This document shows, in pieces, positions 36,201 to 47,543 of a stretch of DNA of 64,000 nucleotides (its first letter is position 1; each line of letters starts with the position of its first letter). The notes beneath the pieces were generated by a model. That model did no database searches. It saw only the letters and a list, made by a program, of their open reading frames with translations, and was not told the DNA's origin. Origin of the DNA: Rotaria sp. Silwood1. Its lineage: Eukaryota > Rotifera > Eurotatoria > Philodinida > Philodinidae. The translations under genes were made by a program, and so were the position numbers. The stretch lies in NCBI GenBank assembly GCA_905250075.1, contig CAJNOP010000356.1, positions 124,001 to 188,000 of the forward strand. Reading direction: 5' to 3'.

Positions 36201-37792
36201 ATGAATTATATCGGCATTTTGAATTCCATATATTACTTATTCAACTTGCTTTATTAGCTGTTTCATCATTTATGCATTTATATTTTCTACTTAAAGCATT
36301 GATTATGATTGTAACAGCAATTATTTATGTATTGTATTCACATTATTTTGATGTTTATAATATTATTGCTCAAAAGAATGATTTAAAGAGTAATTTATTA
36401 CTTATACAAACAACATTCGAAGTATTCTTTTTTATTCTTTTATTAATTGGTCTTGATCGACGGGTAAATGAATTTTAATTAAGAAAAATACATATATATG
36501 AATGATAGGTTTTCCTTTTTTAGATTGAATATATGAGTCGACTAGATTTATTATGGACAATTAAATTTCAAAATGAAAAACATGAAGTAGAAACAGTGAG
36601 CACTATTAGTCGACTTTTATTAGAAAATATTCTACCAAAACATGTGGCTGAAATCATTATTAAAGAAAATATGAGTCAGGTAAAGAAATTCATTAGATCA
36701 AAAACTTCAGAGCTTAAAATAGAATTGAAATATTCATTGAAGTTATCATAGCAGATATTTCACGGTTGGATGTTTTTTTGAGAAAGTTTCATTTAAATTT
36801 TTCTAGGGTCTATATCATGAAAGTTATGATAATGTCGTTGTTATGTTTGCCTCAATACCTGATTTCAAAGAGTTTTATGTTCAATCAGATACCAACAATG
36901 ATGGATTAGAATGTCTAAGATTACTCAATGAAATCATTGCAGAATTTGATAAAGTCTGTTATGAAAACAATTTATTTATTTAAATTTTTTCTAGCATTCT
37001 TTTTCTCTTATTTAGTTGTTAGATAAAAATAAATTTAGTTGTGTCGAGAAAATAAAAACTATTGGCAGTACGTATATGGCAGCAGCTGGTCTCAATCCAG
37101 GTGCAGAACATAGAATGGTAATAATAACAGATTATTTCTAGTTATCTTCATAGTCATATTTGAAATTTATTTTTGTTTAGACAAGAGAACGATATAATCA
37201 AAATATAGTTGCACTTGCTGAATTTGCTTTCGCTATGATTGCAGTGCTTGAAGGTATTAATCGTGATTGTTTCAATGATTTCAAATTACGTGTTGGCATG
37301 TGTAATGGTCCTCTTGTTGCTGGTAATCGAATACTTATGAATCTTCTATATTTTTAATCATACTTAAAGCTATCGATCGAACTTGATAATTCATTCTTTT
37401 ACCTTTAAGCAACATACATATTTCAGCCCCATACTGATCTTATTTTTCAGGTATTGTCGGTGCCAAAAAACCTCAATATGATATTTGGGGAAATACAGTG
37501 AATGTTGCATCACGTATGGATAGTACTGGTGTACTTAGCTGCATTCATGTAAGTAAACAATAAATTGTTTTATTCCGAAGAAGAAAACAAAACTTTTTAT
37601 CTGATCATTACAAAGGTACCGGAAGAAACTGAAAAAGTTTTATTTGAAAATGGTTATCCATGTGAATGTCGTGGACCAATATTTGTTAAAGGTAAAGGTA
37701 ATATGACAACTTATTTGGTTCGACCACGTGGTTATATGATGCCGACTTCAGCTTCACATGTTTCCTCAACAACCAATACAACGAATAAATGA
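27274..37792 (+). CDS. ADCY: transmembrane adenylyl cyclase (class III, two M and two C domains)
   Basis: Twenty-one exons with GT/AG ends and consistent phases give 1178 aa: 27274-27454, 28267-28362, 30039-30169, 30238-30612, 30757-30943, 31009-31171, 31223-31334, 31387-31514, 31578-31736, 33622-33786, 33859-34032, 34092-34310, 34370-34454, 34504-34719, 36140-36463, 36524-36679, 36807-36953, 37016-37117, 37181-37322, 37451-37548, 37616-37792. The enzyme makes cAMP from ATP at the plasma membrane. A basic N-terminus precedes six membrane helices (about 100-285). The C1a domain (about 375-565) has metal-binding Asp in ILYADIVNF and [12 protein letters not shown] second six-helix block spans about 675-905. 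C2 (about 940-1160) has the nucleotide-site residues in [13 protein letters not shown] and [17 protein letters not shown]. The length is normal for ADCY1-9; the subtype is unresolved. It converges on KATNIP, with 230 bp between the stop codons. Confidence 0.95.
31737..33621 (+). other. 1.9-kb intron of the adenylyl cyclase
   Basis: The flanking exons join in phase (VPG|RVHISAS), so nothing coding is missing. The intron contains a small inverted-repeat element (32575-32724); otherwise I see nothing recognisable. Confidence 0.6.
32575..32724. mobile_element. 150-bp inverted-repeat (MITE-like) element in cyclase intron
   Basis: The left end ATAGGCGGGCGAATTGATCG continues to GTATAC, and the right end GTATACGATCAATTTTAAGC continues to CTAT. 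These are imperfect inverted repeats of about 25 bp. No clear target duplication is visible, so the transposon assignment is tentative. Confidence 0.4.
34827..35030. mobile_element. 204-bp fold-back element with 8-bp target duplication
   Basis: The two arms (about 93 bp each) are near-perfect inverted repeats that share CAACGACTATACTTTTTATT and CAGATACTG-type blocks. Only a short loop (about 20 bp, around ACAAAATGCCCCACAAG) lies between them. The octamer CAATTATC occurs immediately outside both ends (34819-34826 and 35031-35038). The element sits in the 1.42-kb cyclase intron 34720-36139. The ends (AGCTCTATATGA) lack the CA start of classic hAT elements, so I leave the superfamily open. Confidence 0.8.
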
Positions 37793-38022
37793 ATAAAAAT
37801 TCAATATTTTTCTTCCGAGTCAGATTTCATCCCAGTGAACTTAAAGCTCATGTGACTTTTCTCTTTTTTTTTTATATGTATGAAATAATGCTGATGATGA
37901 GAACAGTATCTATTAGTCTTTTTTTTGTGTTGATTTTATTTTATTTTACATAATAAAGGAATTTAGTGTGAATTATAGAAACAAACATCTGACGAACGAC
38001 AAAAAAATGTTGTGTTTCGTCT
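37793..38022. promoter_or_regulatory. shared 3' region of convergent cyclase and KATNIP genes
   Basis: 230 bp separate the two convergent stop codons. An AATAAA-like signal for the plus gene is seen at 37951-37957 (ATAATAAAGG). T-rich tracts would serve the minus gene. The 3' untranslated regions probably overlap or nearly touch. Confidence 0.4.
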
Positions 38023-41000
38023 TTAGCGCTTTTTCTGTGTTCGTGGAACTGATGTTGTCGGTCGTTTGTCTGGAAAAGAAAAATAATAAATTATACAGAT
38101 AAAACATTAAATATAGCTTTAAAATTTTATTTCATTTCATTTTTAAATATATATTATCGGTTTAAAGCAACTGTCGATAATAAACGTTAATCTGAATAGT
38201 ACGAGAATATGTCGATAGATCATTATCAAAAAAACAAAAGATTACGTTACGTTTCACATGTAAAATTTTTCTTTTGAAAAATTCAAGAAAATATAAGATA
38301 TTTAAAGGTTTCAAAGATTCGTGTGAAATACAATCTAAAAGGATTATTTTAGTATGGTTAGTATTTATTTGAGCTATAAAAATATTGGAATAGGCAATAA
38401 TTAAAATACGATTTAGCAATAATTTTTGAGCAACAAAAAGACTTCACTTGAGTAATTTTCTATTATTAAATGTACAATAATTAATTCATTAAGTAACAGT
38501 AGTAATTTTATATTTTAACAATAAAACAAAGAAAAACTACATTATTTTATATGAATTAGAGAAATAAAAAAGTTATTTACAATTGAGAAAAAAAAAGAAA
38601 AAGGAAAAACGAGTATATTATTGTGTGAATAGAGCTTTTTTTGTTCTAGATACTCTGTCTCTTTTTCTTTTTATATTTTATTTTGTAAAATTGAAAAACT
38701 ACGTATTTGTATATATAAATGAATTGTTAACTCAGCATTGATCTAACAGATCAATGCTGAACTACTACTTTATTTCAGAAATGATAACTAACTATGTATA
38801 TATGAATGAGCTAGGAAAAAAAACCAAACATTCTAGAAAGAAAACATGACGAAGAAGGGAATATATCCGAACAATATCAAGAGAAGAGAAATATTCAAGT
38901 GAGGGAAAGAAAACAAAAGATATATGTTTATATCGGAGTTGATTTTAAAATTCGGTCCCCTTTCAAAGGCGACTAGTTGAATTTAAAAGGCAATTAGTTG
39001 ATTTTGAAATATTTTAAAGTCAACTCCGCCATATATGTGTCGTACTTGTTATCTGTACGACATTGTAGAAGAGAAGAAAGGAAAAAATGATATATAAGCG
39101 AGTCACACTATAACATCCTTTTTATTTAAAAGCTATCTTATATAAAATTTACCTATAATTTAAATAAATTATTGCTCTTTCAGTATAACTATTGCTCATT
39201 CTATATAATTATTGCTCAATAAAAAATATAAGTCTTTTATTATATAAGATACAAATTTACACCCTCCCCCATATATCATGACAGACGAGACCGACAGTGT
39301 CAAAGATATACATTGAAATAAGTCATCATAGACATAACAGAAATCTTAGTAATGACACATTCCAGACATGACAGACATAAACATCGAAATGTCATAGTTG
39401 GTGACAAATACTGGTGATATACAATAATAACGTCTTGTTATAATTCATTGTCGCATTTATCAAGGATTAAGTAAATTGATGGTGAAGAAAGATATTCCAA
39501 AATAGATAGGAAAAAAAACAATCTCGTTGTTATTAACAATAGCAACTATATTGTGTTGCACATTTTTATTCCACAGGAATTACACTAACAACTTTTTTTT
39601 TTGTTACAAAAGATTATATATTAAATTTAGCAGTAGCTCTTACAATCATTGATGCCAGAAAGTTTTGAATTCAGGGTAGGCTCAACAATCATAAGAAAGT
39701 CTTTACCAAGAAGTTAAGAATAGAGAGAACGAGGGTGAATGTTTTCTCTACCATTCAAATAAAATACAGTTAATAATTTTTGTTTCCAACGGACATGTCG
39801 CATTGTATAAAGATGTTATGGTTCAAAAAAAATTTTCAACTTATGTCAAACGACATACATTCAAAGAGACATGATAACATTTGTGTCTATTTTATTTCGC
39901 TTCTTGAAAGAAGAGTTTTCGATCTATTTTACTCGAAAGTAAAATAATCGTCAATATTCACAAAGAAAAGGAATTACAGTGTAGATTTGCTCCCATAATT
40001 GAAAATATGTCTTTGACATGTAAGCTTAATCATTGCAGTTGCAAAATTAAAAAAATTTTTTTGTTAATCTAACTCAAGTTTTCCGTATAGTTCTTCTTTA
40101 CTTGTAATAAAGCACTACTACTTTAAGTCATTGGCAATTATAAGCTCGACATTTAGTCATACGAAATTCAATATTTCCTCAAGAATGTTTTGCAAATTTA
40201 CTTTACTACAAAAATATCAAGGTTTATAACTTTTGATGTACTGTGTAGATCTATCAATACAATGGAATGCTTAAATGAATATCTCTGTCTATCAAATCTT
40301 TGCAATTTCCTTGTCTACGCTTACAATTAAATAATAACTTACCGTAGTCAACGGATTGATTTTGACTTGATATTTGACCGGTCATAGTATCAGATGAACT
40401 CTTATTTCTAAAAGAAAAAAAACAAACATCATAATTGTAAAAGGACAAAAAAATTCAAACTACTTACTCTAAAACTGTTTGTTTTTCATGATCAGTAAGA
40501 ATTCTATCATCAGAAAATAGAATTGTATTAAATGGTACTTTTTGTCTACGTTTTTCATCCTCATTTTCATTCATTTTATCTAATATACCCGTCCAAACAA
40601 GTAAATCATCCACAAGTAACTATAAGAAATTAAATTAATAAATTTAGTTTAGAAATTTTTGTTGTCTAAAATAATTATACATACAGAAAATTCTCTTACA
40701 CCACGTTTAGGTGTTTTAGTATAATTCCATATTTTTATCATTGATACAGATGTTGGTCGATCAAATATAACAAAAACTCGATTGATCTTAAAGAAAATAA
40801 GAATTTTTTTTTTTTTTTTTTGTTACTCAATATTTTAATCAATCTACATACAACGTTTGGTAAAATAGGTGCAACCCAAGAATGTGTACCATCAATATCA
40901 TTATTTTCACCATCAATTAGTTTATCTGGTGTACGAACATCATCATCCGTACCTGGATTAAGTGTATTTACACTATGTGGACAAGCAGCAATATCTATTT

Positions 41001-44000
41001 ATGAAATCAAATAGTTTTCTCTTTTCTTTATGTATTTTCATATAAATTTATTACTTTGTTCAACTAAACCAATTTGTTCACCATTTTCATCATAAAATTC
41101 TAAGCCATTCAATCCAATATAATAAGCATCACCATGTGTTGAATGAAGTTGAAATTCATAAATAACTAAAAATAAAAATTTACTATTTGAATTTTTTGTT
41201 TTATTTTGAATCTATTCAAATTATAGAATATATCAAGTTTGTCTACAAGACAATAATCTTTTCTTGTTTTTCAAAAATGAATTTAGAAAAAAAAAACAAT
41301 ATCATCTTGAGTATTTTCAAATTGAAATATTAAACTAGTAAAAGAAAAATTTATTTATCTGAAAAATCGATTTTCTAGAAATCTAGCGTACGAACACTTT
41401 TGAAAATGTCTGCTATCTATATTCAAAATCAGGATAGTCAATATCACACAATTCAATAGATGTATTTAAAAAGTATTGATAATTCAATGCCGACCGATTT
41501 GAACTTTAAAACACGATTGTAGATGCTGTTGCTAATCACAGAGATATTGTTTTATTCTCTCTAGTCATATATCAAAAACGTTTGTTACACTGTGTGAGAG
41601 AGAAGATTTTGAAACTTTTTGTTATAAGATAAAAATTTTTATCCTTATGAATAACTTACATCCATTTGGCATTGATATATCTGAAATATGATCATGATTA
41701 GAAGTTGATATTTGTCTAAAATATTAAATAAATTTAACTATATTATCAATTTAAATATTTTCCTACTGATTTTGTTTTCGTTTTTGTTCTTCTTCCATCA
41801 TTTTTTTTCCATGAGCAAAAACAATTTCTTGTACAAAATCAAAATAACAATGACCAGGTGCACGTCTTAATAAAAAACCTTGTCTTGGTGAAATAATTTT
41901 ATCATTTAATTGTACATGAAGTCGTTTAATCTATTGAAATAATTATAAATATTTTTATTTTTATATTATAATTATTAAAAAAAAAAGGATTACATACTCC
42001 TTGATAAGTATCATCAGGTGATCTATTGTAATTCCATATGCGTAAACCATGTAATTTTTTTGATACACTTAATGTTATTATAATACGTACTTTATCTTTT
42101 TTATTAAATGGACATAACCACATATGATTTTCATCACAAGTAACATTTTCACCATCGAATAATCTAAAATAATTATATGTCAACAATATTAAATTAAGAT
42201 ATAAAACTTGTTTTGTTTTTTTTTCTTTTACTTATCAAGTGTTTGAACATCATTAGCATATTCAGGAATTACAGTTATATCACGAGGACGAGCATCAAAT
42301 GATTGTATGACACAATCTGCATCATTGACATCTACTATTTCAAGACCTGTTAGACCACAAAAATCATCATAACCCCATGTTTCTGTTACAGTTAAAATTA
42401 ATTCTAAATATAGATATTAAATATGTTTGTATAGATTCGTATAGAAATCTATATTACTTCTTCCATAAAATTCTGCTATTTGATTTGAAGCTGATGAACG
42501 AATAGCTGTAAAAGGTCGTCGTAATGTAGCACGTGTCATTGGTCGAACCTAAATAAATATATATTCATTTTTTAATTAAATAAATGAATTAATAAATATT
42601 TTCAAATAAACAAACATCAGTTCCTTCCATGATTGATTGATTAGCGGCTATTTTCATATTTTCATCATCATCTTGAACAGTTTCTTGATCAACATACATA
42701 TCATCATGTGAAGATATTTTTTCAAGTATTCGATCGTCAGTAGTAAATAAAATAGTCTATGTTAGAAGAGAAAAGGAATAAAAAAGATTTTTTTTTTTTT
42801 TTTTTTACGAACTTCTCCATAAGCTGATGGATCGTTGGTAGAAATAATATTTCCACAAGCTTGAGTAATTTCTCCTTTGAATATTATACGACCATCAAGT
42901 AAAATTTCTACATCTTTTGCACCACGTGCTGAATGAATACGATTTTTATTATAATTCTATAATAATAAAAAATTAATGTAGCAAATTGATTTGGAAAATA
43001 TTAAAAGATTTAAATCTGACAAATGCATTGAATAAATCATTTTTAATAAATGAAGATTTATTAAAGCAAGTCAAATGAAGCAAATATAATTATTGTTACC
43101 TCATAGCTTATATTATGACTTCATTTTCAATAGTTGGTTAATCGTCTATATTAAAATATTGAAAAGCATATATCGTTTTTCATTCTATCAATTGATTTTA
43201 CATATCGAAAAGAAAAGTCTGAGATACTCATGAAGTAAAATGGTTTCTTAAAACAAGTATAAGTATCGTATGATAAAAATTTCGTGACAAGTAAAACTTC
43301 TCAGCAGTTGTGTTTTTCGAGTTTTATATCTTGATTTTAATAACTAGGAAGAGTTTTAACAAAAAAAAACTTTAAGCACTTGAAAGGAGTCTCTGTCAGA
43401 ATTGGTGGATACAAATTCTCCAATAAATCTATCTCAATGATGAGATGAGAAATTATTTTATTCGATTGAATAAACATTTTTAAGTAACATGAGGATCTAT
43501 TGAATAACAGGATGTAGATGCATGAGGAGGAATGATAGATCCTCGTATTCATACTCACACTATTCGGAACTAATTTATGAATTTCTCACTGATTTTTAAA
43601 TAGTGTACTACAAAGATTAAAGAGAAAACTAGTTTGATGCAGCATTCTTTCGCTCGAATGCTTGAGTTTTCCATAAACAATAAGTAATCATAAGATCCGA
43701 TGAATGTCACAACATAATCAGCATACTATCGGACAGGTAATCTTAGATAAACAGATGTTAGAGTTTTGTCCACGGGCATTTTATGGTTGATGATGCCAAT
43801 ATTGTGCTAACTAATAACTATTTCAGCCTCATCATGATTTCTATGAATTTTTTAACTATTTAAAAAGTATTTTGAATTTATCAATAGAGAAGACATTATT
43901 TGAAAGCAAATTTCACTAGGAAATAACTATTGACTATTTAATAACCTTATTTCTCAAGTGCTTAATACAAACATCCAAAAAATTATGTTAGCGATCTTCG

Positions 44001-45549
44001 TTTTCCATAGATCTTCGCCCTCTAGACCACTTTATTGAAATGTTCATATTCATAGTCAAAACTTTAGTTCGATACTTGACCTGTTTCTAGTGTAGTGTAA
44101 TAAGAACAAACTCTAAGATGTAATTTGTAGTGTGATTTCTTCTAATTTGATTTCAATCAACTCGCACTTAAAGTTTGAGCGGTGAAATCAAAACAAAAAA
44201 ACAATGATTCAACTCTTACCCATATTCTAATCATTGCAATTTTAGTCGGATGTTCAAATGTAATATAAATAAAATGATTTTTATCAACTGTAAATGGTGC
44301 AAGCCACATATGAATATCATCTCGAGTTTTATTTACTCCATCAATTAAATTTTTAACCACACGTGGATCATTACCATATTCAGGTAGAATATTGATATCG
44401 GGTGGATCTGCTGTGATCTAACAAGAAAACTTTTTGTTTTTTTTGTTAGATAAAATTAAAAAAAATAATTATTCGTTACTTTTTTAATTGGTATTGGATA
44501 ACCTTCAGCAGAAAATATTTCAATACCATTTAAACCAACATAATGACGATCACCCCATGTTGTTTTTAAATTGAAAACTAATTGTTCCCCATGGGGTAAT
44601 TCAGGTATTGAAAATCTAGAGAAAAATTTTTTTTTATTTAATTAAATAAATTAAATTTATATTACTGTTCTTCATCATTTTCATTTTCATTTTTGGAAGC
44701 TCCACTTGGAAGATATTCATCAGCTTGTTCATCTAATCGAAAACAAAAAATAATTCATGAATTGATGAAAGTTTGTTTTTTTCTTTTATTTTTCCATACT
44801 TTCAACCATTCCACGATGTCGTCGACTGAACAGATCAATTTGTGTGATTGATCTTTCAAGCCAATCAGCTTGATGACGATCTAATAGATTTCAATAATAA
44901 AAATTAAATTTACAAATAAAATTTAATTATACCATTAGAAGTATTATCTCGAAGAAGATTTCGTTTATTTGATATTTGTTGTGGTTGAGATGACTTCTGA
45001 TCTTTTACCTCAGAACCAATATGAACTTCTCTAAAATAAATAAATAAATAAAGTAAAACAATACATTCATCTGTCAAGGAATACTACGTATATAAAACTT
45101 ACTTTGGATGTAAAAAATTTTCAAGATCAAGACTATCAACAGTTTTTGCTCCTCCACCCATAAATAACTGTTGATTATTTGCATGTGTACTGCTATTCTT
45201 CATTAAATCACCTCCAGCAAGTCGTGCTCCTATCAGATAACAAGTAGATGTTTATTAATTATTTAATTATAAACATTAAATATTTCTTAGAGTTATTTTA
45301 AAAATGTCATTATTACATTAAATTTTTTAATAATGAATATAATTGTATTCATGAATATGCAAGAGATGTGAAAACTAATCAATTTTACAATGAATCATAC
45401 TAGATTTTGAATAAGTATATTTTTGTGATTATTTTTATTATTATTATGATGAAATATTATTCTTTATTATTACCCGGTCGTTTTTCTCCCGGTCTTGGTA
45501 CATTGTATTTTCCAGTCGTAGGAAGTTTTGGTATATCTCGACGACTCAT
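38023..45549 (-). CDS. KATNIP: KATNIP (KIAA0556) C-terminal part with DUF4457 repeats
   Basis: Twenty minus-strand exons in phase give 778 aa: 45549-45474, 45229-45103, 45030-44933, 44880-44800, 44732-44666, 44615-44480, 44417-44220, 42956-42813, 42756-42616, 42548-42458, 42403-42232, 42163-41998, 41930-41767, 41715-41660, 41165-41055, 40994-40852, 40786-40685, 40619-40468, 40407-40343, 38069-38023. KATNIP binds katanin and microtubules at the ciliary base and is a Joubert syndrome gene in humans. Three copies of the beta-rich repeat are visible. Each has a TWGD or THGD strand, a GLNG(I/L)E motif, and then HMW/HSW and IW(N) (TTWGDRHYVGLNGIEIF; TETWGYDDFCGLTGLEI; STHGDAYYIGLNGLEFY with DDVRTPDKLIDGEN). 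An in-frame TGA lies 24 nt upstream of the first ATG with no AG between, so this frame starts here. Confidence 0.9.
38070..40342 (-). other. 2.3-kb last intron of KATNIP
   Basis: It separates DYD from the terminal exon KRPTTSVPRTQKKR, in phase. Inside are a perfect 13-bp hairpin (TCAGCATTGATCT / AGATCAATGCTGA, 38732-38760) and an inverted-repeat element (38921-39038). I see no gene. Confidence 0.55.
38921..39038. mobile_element. 118-bp inverted-repeat element
   Basis: The left arm contains ATATCGGAGTTGATTTTAAA. The right arm contains TTTTAAAGTCAACTCCGCCAT, its imperfect complement. Internal sequence repeats TAGTTGA(A/T)TT. I could not define a target duplication, so the assignment is tentative. 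Confidence 0.4.
42957..44219 (-). other. 1.26-kb KATNIP intron
   Basis: It lies between IRIW and NYNKNRIHSARG, which together form the conserved IWNYNK motif, so the join is secure. Nothing recognisable lies inside. Confidence 0.55.
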
Positions 45550-45645
45550 ATTTTTTTTTTCAAATAATATTCACTTGTTTGACAATTAACAAAGAAAAAT
45601 ATATGTACGAAAAAAAATCACCATTATGTTCTGTTCTTTCTTATT

Positions 45646-46698
45646 TTATAATCGACGTTGCCAAGATGCCTTCTTCACTACATAACGATCAAGCATAAGA
45701 GGAAAGAAAAAAAAAATTCCTTTTTTTTTTTTTTTTTTTTTTGTCTTCAAATAAGGTTGCTTTATATTACTATAAATATAGGAGAAGTAATAGAATAACC
45801 TGACCTACCTACCGTTGTCGATAAACGATATGTTTGTTGTTGAGATTTATTTAAGTGAACTGTTGTTGTTATATCATCAAGAGATAAAGCTATAGAATAT
45901 ATTTTTTCTTATTTTATATAATAAAATTATTGATATGACTAAAAAAAACTTACAAAGACTTTGATCAGAATCAGAATTATCTTCATTTGATTTCATTTGT
46001 GATGTAGTATTTCTAAACCAATTTGGCATCCAACTTTGATCAACATTGATTGATGTCATCAAACGATAAGTGATATGATTATTTACAATATTTGATTGTG
46101 TTTGATTTTCGTCAAGTTCAATCATTGGAATATTTATATGTTGAGATTTTTTTGTATGAATATTTGAATGTAACATTTGAGAATTAATATCAGTTGTAAT
46201 AGAACCTTGTTCAGTTTTGATTTTTGTTTGTGTTGTTGATATCCATTGACTACGATGACGAGAATTTGATCGTTTAGGTGTTTTTGATAAAGTTGGAGAT
46301 GAAATATTTGAAAATAAAGGTGCAGGAGTTTGAATACGATTAGATGAATCATCAAGTCTTTTACGTAGAACAGATGGTGGTCGTCGAGGTGGTGCACTAT
46401 GAACTCCATTGACATATAATTGAAAACCATTTTCACGTTGTTTTAAATAATCATCATTTGATTTATTTTGATCATTATCAACTTTCATTAATTTATTTTT
46501 TTCTTGTAATTTCTTCAAATATTCATAATATTTCTTATGAGCTTTAGTACGATGTCCTGAAATCTAGTTGATAGAATATATTATTCAAAAAAGATCAAAT
46601 GAAAACATGATCTTTGTTCTTACAGCACTTTGACTTCGAAAAGTTTGTCGTAATGGATTAAAAGATTCAATGGAAGGATCAACATTTGTATCAGTCAT
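45646..46698 (-). CDS. KATNIP N-terminal-like unit (separate reading frame)
   Basis: Exons are 46698-46624, 46563-45954, 45889-45813 and a tentative terminal exon 45672-45646 (KASWQRRL, then TAA). The splice phases match and give 262 aa. The segment KKYYEYLKKLQEKNKL, followed by RENGFQLYVNG, resembles the N-terminal coiled region of animal KATNIP. Most of the rest is Ser/Asn/Thr-rich and probably disordered. It lies 96 bp upstream of the ATG of the larger KATNIP frame on the same strand. I found no in-frame splice joining the two, because the acceptor side of the downstream unit has a TGA and no later AG. The options are two cistrons of a trans-spliced operon, a split gene, or an unusual splice I missed. 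The first two coding exons are solid; the last is weak. Confidence 0.65.
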
Positions 46699-47543
46699 TA
46701 TTTAAATAATCTGCAGCAAGAAAGTATAGAAATGAGAGTGCATTAGCCATCAAATATGAAAACCAAAAACGTATCGCCTATCTTCGAAATGAAAATCCAA
46801 TTGTGATTAGAAAATTTCATATCAAGTATTAAAAACAGTTCGTCTAGGTGCGAAAATTTTGGCTCCGATAGACTTCACTGTTCGGTCTGAATCAAGAGAA
46901 AACTATTTTATGTAATCTTTTCAAAAAAGAAATCGAATCGATGAACTTTTGTCATTCAGCATTGCATGAGTCCTATCCAAGCCGGTTTGATGGTGAGACG
47001 TGATATATATTTTCAAAGTTATGATCAACTCGGTGTACGTTTAATATGTTTAGAGTAATGATTTTGTTCTGATGTGTGATGGTTCGAAAAAAAACTGCGA
47101 ATGTGATATCTAATAAAAGTGAACGAACTCTGGATTAGTTTTAGTATTAATAATTATTGCGCAATTTATTAAGAACGACAAGTTTAGTTTAACATATTTG
47201 GACACTTTTTATTTACAATACTGAATACTACTCATGTGGACTGTTTATTTGCTAGAGGTATCTAAGATACCATGTATCTGCATTTTGATTAATCACAATG
47301 AATTGATAGTAAATAAGCAGTTATGAGTTCAAATTTCATAATAAAAATATAATGGTTTTTAAGTAGAAGATGTCGTTCATATACGAACATAATGAAGCCG
47401 TAAATTCAACCAATAATAATATTGTTATTCAGTTTTATTCTTGCACCATCAATTGTCAATTACTATTTTGTGGTTAGAATGATGATAAATACTGAAAAAT
47501 TGTCGAACTTGTGCCATCATAATTTTATAATAATCACTATAGA
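46699..47543. promoter_or_regulatory. divergent intergenic region between KATNIP and PARP
   Basis: 845 bp separate the two divergent ATGs and should contain both promoters. I see no clear TATA-type element that I would defend in this AT-rich background, and no gene. Confidence 0.4.

Noticed and set aside
46134..46436. A 100-codon minus-strand frame inside the KATNIP N-terminal exon.
   Set aside because: It overlaps the longer frame that continues with matching splice phases on both sides. It is Leu/His/Ile-rich, as expected of a shifted frame in AT-rich DNA.
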